64,000 nucleotides of DNA from Myoxocephalus aenaeus (Eukaryota; Chordata; Actinopteri; Perciformes; Cottidae), in contig JBAMJR010000154.1 in assembly GCA_038501785.1 (NCBI GenBank), forward strand, positions 9,845,001 to 9,909,000, in the 5' to 3' direction. The translations under genes were made by a program, and so were the position numbers. Every line of letters begins with the position of its first letter. Within the stretch, counting starts at the first letter, position 1. A model generated the notes under the pieces. The model had not been told where the DNA came from. It was given only the letters and a program-made list of their open reading frames with translations, and did no database searches. Shown here piece after piece: positions 13,652 to 26,700 of the stretch.

Positions 13652-13670
13652 AACGCACAGCCTGTTTGCA

Positions 13671-13802
<132 letters not shown>

Positions 13803-14990
13803 GTGTATGTACTGTATACATTACCCAGCATCAAGAGAGACTCGACCACATTCAAAAAGGGGAAGTGAACTGAAGTTCCTCTCGTTTCCTTTGCGGTCTC
13901 TCTACTCAAAACACTTGAGTGTCGCTGCAAACATCAAAATCGGCCGCGTGACGAAAAATGCGAAAAAGCAACTGCAATCTAGCAGCCCGACAGGAAGAGA
14001 GGGCGTGGCCAGTTTTATCAGACTTCGTGGCTGACAAATACAAGAAATGTCATTTAGACTTAAAAAACGAGTGTGTGACGTTCATTCAGATCACTCCACT
14101 TGGGGAGCGGGAGCCGGCGGCCTAAAACGAGGCGACACCGCGGTCACTCACACAGGAAACCGAGAAGGCAGACGACCTCACATCCTGCCCTTGAGATTTG
14201 GCGGAAAAACGTGCTCGTCCTCGCAAAGTGCACGTATTAATAAGATCTCTCGTGCGAAGGCAGTGGTGCGGTGCTGAGCGACCAGATACACGCAGGTGTG
14301 TCGGATGGTAAAACGCCTAATATGACTCAAGTGTCTCTGTTGTGGGGAGAAGAAAACAACAACAAATATAACAGAACTAACTTGAGATCTTTGGAGGGAA
14401 ATGACACTCACAAGGAAATGACAACAAAGCACTCTGAGGCAGGGTTTCCATTACAGACACAAGTTCAAAAACAATGGCGCACACACACACACACACACAC
14501 GCACACACACAACCTGAGGTCCAAAGGATTGTTTGCCAACAGGCAACTTCTGTTAACTGCTTGTGTGCTGCTACAGAGACCGGTACATGAAGGCGGCGCT
14601 CTCAAAGGTTCGCAGAGGCAGACACGTTTCTCACTTCTGTCAAACTAGAAACCCCCCCCCTGTGATTACTAAAAAAAGATCTGAAAAGGGAGGATGTTGC
14701 GCAGCTTGATCTCACCTTTCAATCTGGCAGTGAAACGGACGAGACGGAGAGGCGGCGCTTGACGCACCCCGATTGGAACAGTCTGTTCCGCTAAGGTACG
14801 AAACGTCCTCCCGCTGCTCCATCGCATGCTGACGGACGCCGCGGACACGTCACACGCTTACAAGAGCCTGCCACTTTAGTGCAGCTGTACAACAATATAG
14901 CCTTGGAGCTCGGCAGCTTCCCTGCTAACGTAGTCTCCGTTTGTTCACCCCACCCACCCCCACCCCTGCACCCCCCCAGCCTGGTCGCCA

Positions 14991-15956
14991 TCAGGGCTTC
15001 TTTGCTGCAGTTTTGGCTTTCCCGTTGGGCCCCGTCTTGATCTGGGTCATCTCCACATCTGTCAGGGCGTCCGGGGGAAGGCACGAGCGCATGCGTTCGA
15101 TGGTCTTCTGGTGAGCTGCCCTCTCCTGCTCCAGAGTGCGAATCATGTGCTTCATTTTGCTCTCCCGAGACAGGAAGCTCTCCACGCTCGTCTCCAGCGT
15201 CTGGATCTTCTGCCGGGCAGCCTGGAGGAACAGAGAGGCCGTGCCTCAGTGAGTACAGGGAGGGTAAACAAACAACAAGCACAGAAGCTACGGATTCGGA
15301 GAACTCCCGCTAGAAGTCGGCATGTAGTTCACGCGGAATCCAGCCTGACAGCATAATTCACTTGTAAGATGTTGGAGCCACTATTTCTTCTTAGTCACAG
15401 CAGATACGAGAGCAGCTCAATACCTCTTTGACCCTCTTTGATGTGAGGAACACCTGGTGTGACCTCACCGGTCCCGTTGCGCAGATTCACAAACAACTCG
15501 TAGAAAATGTCAGGAGGATTCGGAGAGCCATTAAGTGTTCGAGCTCTTTGTCTTCCCATCACTTTCATGGTTTTTAACTTGTATTTTAGTGCCATCTACG
15601 GGCAGTCTGAGGCATTACCAGCGGCATCAGCGTGGCTCCCTCAACAAATTCAACAAGTCATTAAACTTAACAATATCCTTGCAAATTATTTTTACATTTG
15701 CTGCGGTTTCCCCAAAAAACAAATCCTTCCCACTGATGTGGCTGCAAGGTAACAACTGTGCGATTCCTCCCTTCCCTACCTGAAGTTTCTCCAGCAGGTC
15801 CATGTTCTGTTTCTTCAGCTGCACGCTGGTCTTTTCCAGCTTGTCGAGCCGGTCGGAGTCATCGGGCAGCGGCCCGGCCTCCAGCATCTCATCCTGCAGG
15901 ACGTGGTACTCCACCTCGTACGCGTGCAGCTGCTTGGAGATGTCCATCTCCATCAC
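14991..15956 (-). CDS. tbc1d4: tbc1d4 exons 22-23: C-terminal coiled coil and stop
   Basis: Exon 22 (15780-15956, 59 codons) reads VMEMDISKQLHAYEVEYHVL and ends KKQNMDLLEKLQ before GTAGGG. Exon 23 (14991-15221, 76 codons plus TGA) reads AARQKIQTLETSVESFL, then MKHMIRTLEQERAAHQKTIE, and ends GKAKTAAKKP. The heptad-like, charged composition indicates a coiled coil, as in mammalian TBC1D4, which also ends in a basic NKAK...KP tail. Length and ending match the family. Confidence 0.93.
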
Positions 15957-18900
15957 CTGGCAAACACCGGGTTACAACAGTCATCAGGCTCGGTTAACTA
16001 GAGGAAACTGGAAGGGCCGGCTACAGGAGTCTGTGTAGACAGCTTAAAAAGGGTGAGTGTATGACTTGAAAGCTTTACATCTTCAGTAAGAACAAATGGA
16101 CTTGGGGTTGAGAGCCACACACCGTCTGGGGAAGTACTGGGATTCAATGACAAAATAGAAATATACAACACTGGTAACCTCTACCGTTATTCTGCAGGAC
16201 AATAAAGGCAGAGTTTACTCAGTGAGTTGAAGTTTTTCAAAAAGTAAACTATTGTGTTGATACTCAAGGGGTTGAAATTGGATTGAAAAACATGGTAAGA
16301 GGGCGGTTATGTATTTTGGGGCATATGGGGTGTACTGTCGCTTTAAAATATATGTATCTATAGAAAAACTGTAAAAAAACTGTTAAAAAAAAAAGCACTG
16401 ACACAGAGATCAAACCTAACCCTAATCTAATTTAAACTAAAATACACGTTTCTATATGCGGGTTGAGTCCACTGGATTCTATCGGATCATTGAATACTGT
16501 CGCCACTTATAAAAACACATGGAATCAAAATGCTACTTTTTATTTGTCATCCGATACTATATCTCAATAAGTATCCTCCTTGAGACCGTGCCTTGCATCG
16601 TGCATCTCGGTGCACTGTACCACTACAGTGAAGACGGGGGGTGGTGTGGCCACTCGTGCAGAAGTAGCATCACAATCACGTGCGTCATTGTGCCAGTTAT
16701 CAAACCATTTCCACTTCCCACTCTGTACCTTGGCAATGGTCTGCTCCATCTGGGCCTGAGTGAGGGCGGGAAGTGTAGTTTTCAGATAGTCCACGATGCT
16801 CTCGAAGCCGTCACACTCCACTATCTCCCCCTCATGGCTGCTCAGCAGACAGAGAGCCACTTTGAAGATCACCCCGGTCCCTTGGACAAATATGAAATCT
16901 GAAAACACACACAAATAAAAACACCAAACGTTTAACACACTTTTTTCCTCCGAGCTGCCATTTCTCACAGACGAGGCATTTGTGTGCGAGCGATAACCCA
17001 GTGAGCCGTTATTCCCGGGAACATACCGAAGACGCGGGACACGAAGTTGAGCGGGAACTGTGAGGCGAAGAGGGTGAGGAACCACGGCGCCGCGTAGAGG
17101 CTCGTGTCGATCTCGTGCTCCTCCAAGTGGTTGTACAGGTCGCGGTGGTAGTCGTGCAGCAGTCTGGAGAGCTGGTACATCTGAACCTGGGAGGAGACAC
17201 AGAGGCAAGTGAGCCCGGGTACACACACACACACACACACGTACACACACACACACACACGTACACACACACGCGCACACAACTGGAATATCTGGATCTG
17301 AAGGGAACAGAGCAGCCTGAGAATGATTAGCTGGCAGAGGATCATTCCTCCTGGCTGGGAGCTGCTTCAGCATTGCCAGTGTTGTGTTCAGGGCCTGCTC
17401 AGACAACAATGCGCTACAGTGCTCCTGCGTGCCACAGTGCAACGCCACAGGCCACAGAACGAGAGAAGCAGAAGTTAGCCCGGGCTAAAATTAGACTGTT
17501 ATCAGTCTTACAATTTCCTGACTGTTACAAAGAAGACAAGTCACACTTTTACCTCCTCGCGCTGAGCTAACGGGTCGCTCCTCGCTTTGGGCAAAACTCT
17601 GGAATTAGTCCTCAGGAGAGCAGAGCCGCTCGGCTAAACGCTTACCTGAGAGATTACACATTACCACGCCCTCGGTCGAGGTCAGCTGATGTTTAACAGA
17701 AGCCAACAGAGCGGGCACAAAGGTGTGGTTTGAATAAGAGGTGGAGACCTCTGTTGCTAACTGCCTTTTACAGCCGGCAGATGACAGCCACGACTTCAAC
17801 AGTAAAGTCCAGTGGGGTTGTCACTCCCATGCATTATAACATTTAACACATTAAAGTTAAAGCCACTGTGTGGAGTTTTTATGTGATTAGAGCTCTTTTA
17901 TTATTACCAAAATGAAATGCTCATATTATTCTATATATTTTATTGACACATATTTAACATTCCTGGTGAAAACTGAAAGCAGTCTTCGCCCTTCTAGTCA
18001 CAGTGGCAATAATGTTTGGAGGATTTCACTTTCCTCTGTACCGAATGGTCTAGTGCAGCGGTCCCCAACCACCGGTACCGGGCCGTGGGTCCCTTGGTAC
18101 CGGGCCGCACAGAAAGAATGAATGTGTAGGAAAAAATGAATTAATTTAAAAAAAAGTTCGGAAGATGTTTTCTTTTGAAAAATGACCGCATACATCCATC
18201 TGTGCGTCTGAGCCTTGACACATGTCATGAGGTCACGTGATACTTACCCCCAAAAACAAAACTTAAAAGTCAGTTTCAACTCTGCCGGTGTTCTGGTCTA
18301 AAAATCAGAATGGCAGAATATTCTGAGATCGCTAAAAAAGCTCTGAAAACCTGTCTCCATTTCCAACATCCCGTCTTTGTGAAGTGGGGCTTAAGTTAAG
18401 CAGTAGACCGGATATAAATAACACACGTTGGGTGTTATCGTCTCCCATCACCCGGCTCCTTGCAGAGGAACAAGCCCAGGGCTCCCACTAATTCGGTGTA
18501 ATGGTGAGTTGTATTTTAAGCACTTTATAATTGTTTTGATGCCGGTCGTATAATTTTATTACGTCACATTTATCGCCAACACTGTGAAGGCCGGTCCGTG
18601 AAAATATTGTCTTAGACAAAACTGGTCCATGCCGCAAAAAAGGTTGTGGACCGCTGGTCTAGTGGACACGGTTAATTTACACAGCACAGGACCATCCATC
18701 TGGTCAGGCTTCAGGTAATGCGTTAGTTATGAGAATGCATATTGAAATGTGTCTGGGCTGATAGCGTAGATGCTGCAGTAGCATCACTTCTATCAGAACT
18801 GGAGAGTATTTCTTCAATTAAAGAAGAGCAAAGAACGACACTGAAGGATTTTTTACCCCCAATGAAAAAAATATATGTTTTTCTCTCTTTTCCCAAAGTT

Positions 18901-21900
18901 TGATTGACGGATGGTTCATCCAATCACCTGCAATGCACTTTTTAAAAGTGCCTGTCCTTTTCCAAATAGATTCCATCGACTCCTCCTCAGACGGTCCTGT
19001 GTACCAAACTATCTGGTGGGTGAAGTTAGTAATTTGAATGTTGGTGCAACGAGTAACGACGTCTGATGCGATCCCTAAATATTATCGCAGACGACTCCGG
19101 AGCTGAAAATGATCCCTCGTAGTCTCACAGTCCATCCGGGTACCCACCTGCAGAGAGACCATGTCGGGTCTGAACTGCTGCCGGATGCCGAGGTCATACA
19201 TGAGAAACTTCAGCATGTCGAAGGCCTGGTCCTCGCTCAGGTGCAGCAGCAGCACTCCGGCCAGGAAGCTGATGCCCTGGCAGTAGCCGACCTGAGTGAC
19301 ACACACACATAGAGAATGTACTCCCAAAATCAGAATAGTCACCAGACTACGGCAGGGAAAGGAAACAAGGTTACAGTGTGTACCTCTGTATCCAGCAGAG
19401 AATAGGCTTTCAGGAGGTTGTAGAGGGAGAGCTGCCCCGCGCCCAGCTGGGCCGAGAAGTACTGGTGGGTGGGGAAGGTCCGGCCTGAGCGGGGTGGACG
19501 GAGAGAACATTTACATCTGAACATTTACAAACAAACAGAGGAAGGAGGGCCTCAGCCGTGTGCCCACCTAGATCCACCAGGATGGAATGCTGCTGCGCGG
19601 TGAGCTGCTTCAGCAGGTCTTGGTAGGGCGTGTCCGGGGCTTGCTGGCGCTGGGGCAGCCGGTGACGCAGCCGGTGCTGGTGGGACAGGAGGAGCCAGAC
19701 CTCCCCGCGCCGGCTCTTGGGAACGCCTGCACACAAACACTCAGTCAATATTCACAGACGCACCGCATGCACGAGCGCTCTTTACAGGGTTCACACATAT
19801 TCTGACCAATGGATTTCCGTGACTTTAAACCAAATGTCCATGACCAAACATTTAGTGAAATCTGGGTGTAAACATGAAAAAGTGAGAAAATGTAGTATTT
19901 AAACTAACAATGAGAATACAAAGCATACAGTAAACCTTAAATGACACAAATGAATGAGACAATAGTTTGATTAAAAGAATAAACATTTATATAGATGCCT
20001 GTATGTATGCCTGCTTATATTTTGAGCGTCTTTCTTTTAAAAGCATATTCATTATCTCAAACTCGGCGTAAATGAACGTCATGAACAAATGAATATGACA
20101 CATTTACATGACTTTTCCAAATGTTTTGGGATTTCATTTTTTTTTCAAGGACCAGGCCTGGAAATAACCATTTCGGTCTCTCACCCTGGCGGAGAGCGCG
20201 ACACACCTCCTCCCTGTCCTGCGGGACCGTGGTTCTGCCCGGGGCCGTCAGCTTTCTCTCCCACAATGCATGCGCCTCTTTGGAGCACTGGCCCACTTCC
20301 TGGTAGTTCAGCTTCATCTTGCGGATGTGCAGCTCATCCCTGCTCGCTGCAACACAATCACCGGGACAAAAAGAAAGAAAAAGAGAGACACACAAAAGAA
20401 CATATTCAAAATGATTTTTGTCAATTAAGAGTCTCTTGATCGCACCAGAAGATCAAGAACCAAGTGTGGAGACAGTGCCTCGCACCGTTTGTCACCAGAT
20501 GCCATGGAAAGCCGGCTGTGTAAACACAAAAGCCACAATACCCACATGAACAGCAAAGATCCATCTCTATTATGCTGGCGGCATGGAGAGGCTACATCAA
20601 GGTAGTGGGATAGAGGTACAACAAAAACACCATGAGCGCACCATCGGCCCTGAACATGCAAACAAAGGAAGCCGGAATTGAAGAAATATAATAAACCAAC
20701 ACCCGAAACCATGCAAAACATCCGTCTGCCGGGATCCCAAGGGCTGCTTTATATCGCTTACCTTCTATTGAAAAGACTTATTCTCAGTTAGGTCCTCAGA
20801 CCAGCATTGGTGTCATGATAACAAACAAAGGAAAGAGATGTGTTGGTATAGAATAAAATATTGTATATTCTAATATAGTATATTATAGTAATAGAATATA
20901 AAATAGTAATATAAAATAAGTTAGTATGGTAATAGAATATCAAATAGTATAGTATATTATAGTAATATAATGTAACAGTAGTATAATTTAATGGCCATGT
21001 ACATAATCTGACGTTATACCACATTTACAACGTGTGGTTTATTCACTTCACGGTGAAGATGCATGTTTTGATAATGCAGTAGCTAATGAAGTGTCCCAAA
21101 TGGCCTCTACTTCCTCTCCTCCTCTCCATTCCTCCTCTTGCACGCTAACTTCCTGTTTATAGACGAGTGCTTGTGAGGGTAGGAGAAAAAAAAAGAAAAA
21201 AGAAACAGAGTGCTAAAATTCATTCTGGGAAACACCCTTAATAACTTGAGCCATTAGAGGGCAATATTTACAAATGCCTTTTCATCCATCACAGTTGTTT
21301 TGTCCTCATACATGCCCTTAAAACCACTGAGCGCTCGCCTACGTTTGCATTTCTGCAAGTGTTCATAACTGCCTGCATACGCAACACCCACACTAAATAT
21401 AGCCCCGCTCCACAACCTCCGACCGAGACGGCAACATTTGACCTCTCAAAATAAACAGACGGCGGCGCGAGGAGGAGCCGGCGCTCTTAAAGCTCCAGCG
21501 GGGAACAACAAGGCCGCGGGCGTAAAACTTTCATGATAGGGGGAGGGGAGGAGTAGAAGTTACCCACTGTAATAAATATCTTAACAATAAGGCCCAGTGT
21601 GAGGTTTCAGCATGGACAGCCCCGTGACAATTCTTAAATACCACCAGTGTCTCCAGAGAAACCGATGCGCTGAAGAGTCCTAATATTTTCTTCATAGTCG
21701 GGAGATATTTGTCCCTCATGTGACCAAAGGGAGGATTCATCCTGTCATCGTCCTTCATGTGCACAGCAGTACAACTCAACTCACCCTCCAGTCTCTGGTT
21801 CTCCTTCTCCATGCGCAGCAGCAGGATCTGCTGGTGGATGGCGGTCTTCCAGAGGACCCGGTAGTCGGCCCCCGTCCTCTTAGGCCTCTCCCCGGAAAGG

Positions 21901-23735
21901 GGGTCGCCCGCCGGGTGCAGCAGACGCCCCAGAGGGTCCAGGACGGATCGAGGAGAGAGGGGCAACAGCTCCCTGCCGCCATGGTGGTCTGAAACATCAA
22001 ACAGAAGGCACGTGAAGAAAATATAAATCTCTCTTTTTTTTTTAACGTCGCAATATTTTGACGTGAATCTAAAGTGAGTTTAGATTCACGGCCCACAAGC
22101 TCCGTTATCACCGTTTATCTGACAAGGAGCACGAAGTGGGAAAATGCCCCTTTCCTCTCGGCCCTTACCGCTTTCCCCCCCAGAGACGCATGCAAACGTT
22201 AAAGCGTCCGAATCTTTCCACAAGAATCAAATGTCCTCATTTTCCAACGCGCGTGTGGATTACTCGGTGCGTGGAGGGATTGCGTTACCGGACCTGGGTG
22301 CTGCATCGAGGCGGTCGGCCTGTTCATGGGCGAGGCGACCCTCAGGAAGATCTTCTGTCTCCAGGAGACCCTGCGTGGGGTCGGAGGGAGGCCCCCGCTC
22401 ACCGAGTCGCCGCTGCAGGCGGACAGGGTCCTCTTCCTGCCTTCCCCATTGCTACGAGAGAGAGGAGAGGAGAGCGTCACCCACGCCCGGTGAACGAGTC
22501 AGGTGTCGCCTTGCGCCGACACTATCAGCAACTTTTTACGCACACGCACACGCACACACACACAGTTCCCATCAGCAAACTCTGAGCTGATGGGAAGTGG
22601 TCAAAACATACTGATGGAAACATGCACGGGGCATCGTGAGTCTATGTTATTGGGGCAGAAGGGAGAGTTATTAGGTGCAATGACATCAGCCACACAGACG
22701 CCACAGCTGAGGCACATGCGCTCCCCGTCTGGTTTTTCTGGAAAAAGTCTTTTGTTAGTGGAGAACAGCTGGTTACTGAGCAGCTTCACGTTGGCCAAGT
22801 TTCAAGTTATTTATGTTTCACATTTATCCGAGACATAAATTCCCGCCTGCCAACAACCAGACAAAAGAGGACTTTGTCTGCACAGGGAACTTGGCAGGTT
22901 AAAAAAATAAAAATTAACACCGTTATTGCGTAACGAAGTGCATACTCGTATGTGGAAAGTTCACTTTCGAGCATGGAATGTGCATGAAAAGGTGGGCAGC
23001 ATGATGCACGATGCAATTACCCACACGACATGTTCAGTCCAGCAGCAGCAGAAAGAAAATGTCTACATTCTTTTGCAGGTTGGGTTGTTTTACTGCTTTC
23101 AACTGCTACCAACACATGCGACATTTATGTGAAATAAATAAATATTGGAGCGCATAATGCATCGCAGTTTCTGAGCACCAGTGAAATGACATGTTACACA
23201 TGTTACACATGTTACACATGTTACACGAGTGGACCTTCAGAGTGAAGGGGTATATTTACACACAGAAGCTGTTGAACGTGAAAAAACTGAAATAAACTGA
23301 AGCGACAAGGTCAAATGGCACGTCTCCTCCGTTACAGAACCAGGCTTTTCACGCCACTGGACGAGGAGCGCTCCGCGGCTCCAGCAGATAATACGCTTGG
23401 TCAGCACGGCGGGCGCCCGTCTCATCGTGTGCACAGCGGAAAAACAGGAAGTGCTCTTTGTTGGGAAATGTCACCGAGACCATGTTGTTTACTCTCACAG
23501 CGGCTCGGCACATACGGGATTATAATCCCTCACTTGACACGTTTAAAAGTCATGAAGTGAAAAAGACAGCACTGGGGCTAAGTTATCCAGCAGATAGAGC
23601 AACCTGTGACTATGTCGGCTTATTCACATCGAAATACTCTGCAGGTCGGGGCTTTTTTCAAGGTGTCAAACCGGCTCTTTAAAAAAAAAAAATATATATA
23701 TATACACACATATACATATATATACATATACATAT

Positions 23736-23767
<32 letters not shown>

Positions 23768-26700
23768 TTTACTGCATTATTAACAAAAGCGCTGAGCAGG
23801 TTGGACGGCTGTCGGAGGAAAAACATCCTGCGGGAATGGCATTTTACAATCCCTGCTCCACTGAATCTCATTCATAATGCAAATGTTGACCTTTACATTC
23901 TGCCATGCAGATACCTGGTGGAGCGTGTCAGCCGCGTGCCTCCAACATACAGATCAGTGCAGCTGAACATTAACAGCAACCTTTCAAAGTGAACACGCCG
24001 CTGAACTGAGTGGGGCGCGATGCTTGAGAGTTCCCGAGGCATCGTGGGTAGCGCTGGTCAGGAAGAGGTGATGTGCGGTTAATAAAGGGCCGTGAATCCA
24101 GGTTAAATACAGTTTTGCCGTGCAAAAATATTTTTTTTAAAGCCTGCAATCCACATGCAAATACAACAAGAGGTGTATCAGCATCCCCTCGTCTTTCTGA
24201 GAGAAACCGGAAGACGATGGCGGGAATAAAAAGAAACAGCTGGAAAGTATTTTTTGTGGATAAAAAAAGAACCAAGATACAGCGACAGAAAAAAGCGGCG
24301 TGTTAAAAGGTTTGTGACAGCCAACATTTAAACGGCTACCCCCGTCCCAGCAAAGACCCTCGGCCGTGTGGGTCAAAGTAGGGGGGTCTGACTGCACCCC
24401 CTCTCTCACCTCTTGAGGCTCCCACTGTCTGCCAGCGAGCTCAGGGAGCCCAGGGAGCCCTGGTAAATGCTTTTCAGGAAAGTGGGGGCGGAGAAGGAGG
24501 AGGGGAGGCCGAAGGTGGACTCGCTCTCCGAGACGCTGCGCGTTCTCGAGACCGCCGCGGGCCTGGGCGAGCCGAACGTGTCCACAAATACAGAAACAGA
24601 ACAAACGTTACACAAAAAGAATGAGCCTCTGGTGGGAGCACAGAGACACGCTGGGGGAACACATGTGGGGGTCAAAACAGTGGCAGGAAACCCGCGACGC
24701 CATTGTTCGGGTACAGTGGAGCGGGAGAGCGCTGCAAATAGATCACATTGTCTGCGCGTACATCACAAGGTTAACTCCATATTTAGTTGGCTTTGAACCG
24801 ATTCAAAGAAAAGCAACGGGTTCTGATTCGTGTGGGAGAAAGTTAGCATTAGATACATCGTCAAACAAAACGTTTTCTTTGTAGAATTCACTCTGTGCAA
24901 AACTTCCACTCCTGCAACATCACTAAGGGATGCACATCGTCCACGGATGGCTTCTGTCTCCCAGGCTAGTGAGGCCGTGGCGGCTACCTGCTCTGCAGCA
25001 GCTCGGGGTTGACGGACTGCTGTCTGCGCAGCGGCGCCTGTCGGCTCTGGCCGGCCGGCTGGCCCTCGAAGGAGATGCGCTTCTTCACAGGTGGATGGCT
25101 GAAGGTGTGGGCACGCCGGCGGAACTGCAGGCCGGCTTCCGGGTTGCTGCCGCCGCCGCCGCCGCCTTCGGGGAAAGCGGGAGGGGAGCCGGGAGGGGAG
25201 TGACCGGGCGACTCCTCATCCTGCTGAAAGGGGGACAGAATGCAAGATGTCAGTGCATAGCTGAAAACCTCTCACAGCAATGTACATTGTGAGACTTTCT
25301 ATCCTGCACGGCTGGATGACAGAGTCAAACAGTGACACAATGGTGCATGAAAACCAATCCCTCTCAGATATTCTGCATAGCTACGCAGCTCAATAACCTC
25401 GGCTGAAGCAGCAACGGGCAATAATCACATTAAATACCTTTTGGAAGTCAAACCACACTCGGCCGGTAACCCTTTCCCATATAAAAAACCTCCTAGATTA
25501 CTCAGGTTACAGACACTTACCGAGAGCCAGACAGCGTTCCAGGTTTAACTCTCCACTCAACACTCATGGAGTTGCCTCACTGGCAGCACAACTCCCATAT
25601 CTATTGTATGCTAATGTGCAGCGTCCTGTGACTCACGGCGGCACACGGCGATTGGTGGGGAGGACCTGAGGGGCTCAAACTCCACATTAAAAACCCTCCA
25701 ATCGCCCTCCCTCCCTGCTCTTAAGGACCGCCCCTCGATATTCAGCAACATGTGTGCTGCTGCTTTCAACACACAGAATACTAAGTGCAGGGCCGGATAG
25801 AGCTACTGTCACTCTCTCCAAGGTCTCTGGTTGGAAAAGGTCCGCCGCCCTGTTGACGGCGTGCACATCATGTCAGCTGACTTGAAGACAAGATGAAGTG
25901 ACTCAGCAGTTCAGGCTGAAGAAGGGGGGGGCTCAGCTGGACATCCTGACTCGAGTTTCCTGCTCCCTGAATCGCAGGGAAAACCACTCTTCTGTCCCAC
26001 AGAGGGCCACAGGGGAGACGCCAGATCCTCCTTGCACATGCAGGATATGCTCGCCATTTTGCAAACAACAACACACAACTCGTCACTTGGTAGGGCCGCC
26101 TGTGTCGTTGGGAGTATAACTGATTGAACAGCCGGTATTGGTGGATTCGGTGGCAGTAAGAGTGGCTTAATAGGATCTCACCACATGGAGATGCCTCTTG
26201 AGGGCTGATGTGAATAATTTCCCTCATCTGGCGCTCAGTATTTAGAGTCAGTCTGACGTGACGACACTATTGGTGTGGAAGGTCTATGTTTACAGTTTTC
26301 GTTGAGTACTAATTAAAATGTGAAAAAAAGTGGTGTAAAGGCTTTTTGTGGCTCCAGTAAGTTTGAGAATTAAATACAAAATTGTGTGGAATAACCCCGC
26401 CCTGAAGCACACTCTGCGTTATGGTTTATTTACTAAATTAACATCATGTTCAGTGTTGAAGACTTTAAACTAGAGATTGAGACATAAACTCATATTTACT
26501 GAGGTAATAAATCAAGAAGTAGAGTCATTTTCTCATAGACTTCTATAGAATCAGATTTATTTTTGCAACCGGAGGAGTCGCCCCCTGCTGGTCAGTAGAG
26601 AAAATGAACGTTTTTGGCTTCACTCTTCAGAAACGGAGATGGCCGCTTGGAATCGCCGACTTGCGGTTGTACGCCTCCGCCAACCAATCACTTCGTAATC

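Noticed and set aside
16564..17448. 294-codon open frame on the minus strand
   Set aside because: It is two tbc1d4 exons (20 and 21) plus intron read-through, including a translated CA repeat; not a separate protein.
24137..24604. 155-codon minus-strand frame
   Set aside because: Wrong-frame shadow over tbc1d4 exon 13 and its intron.
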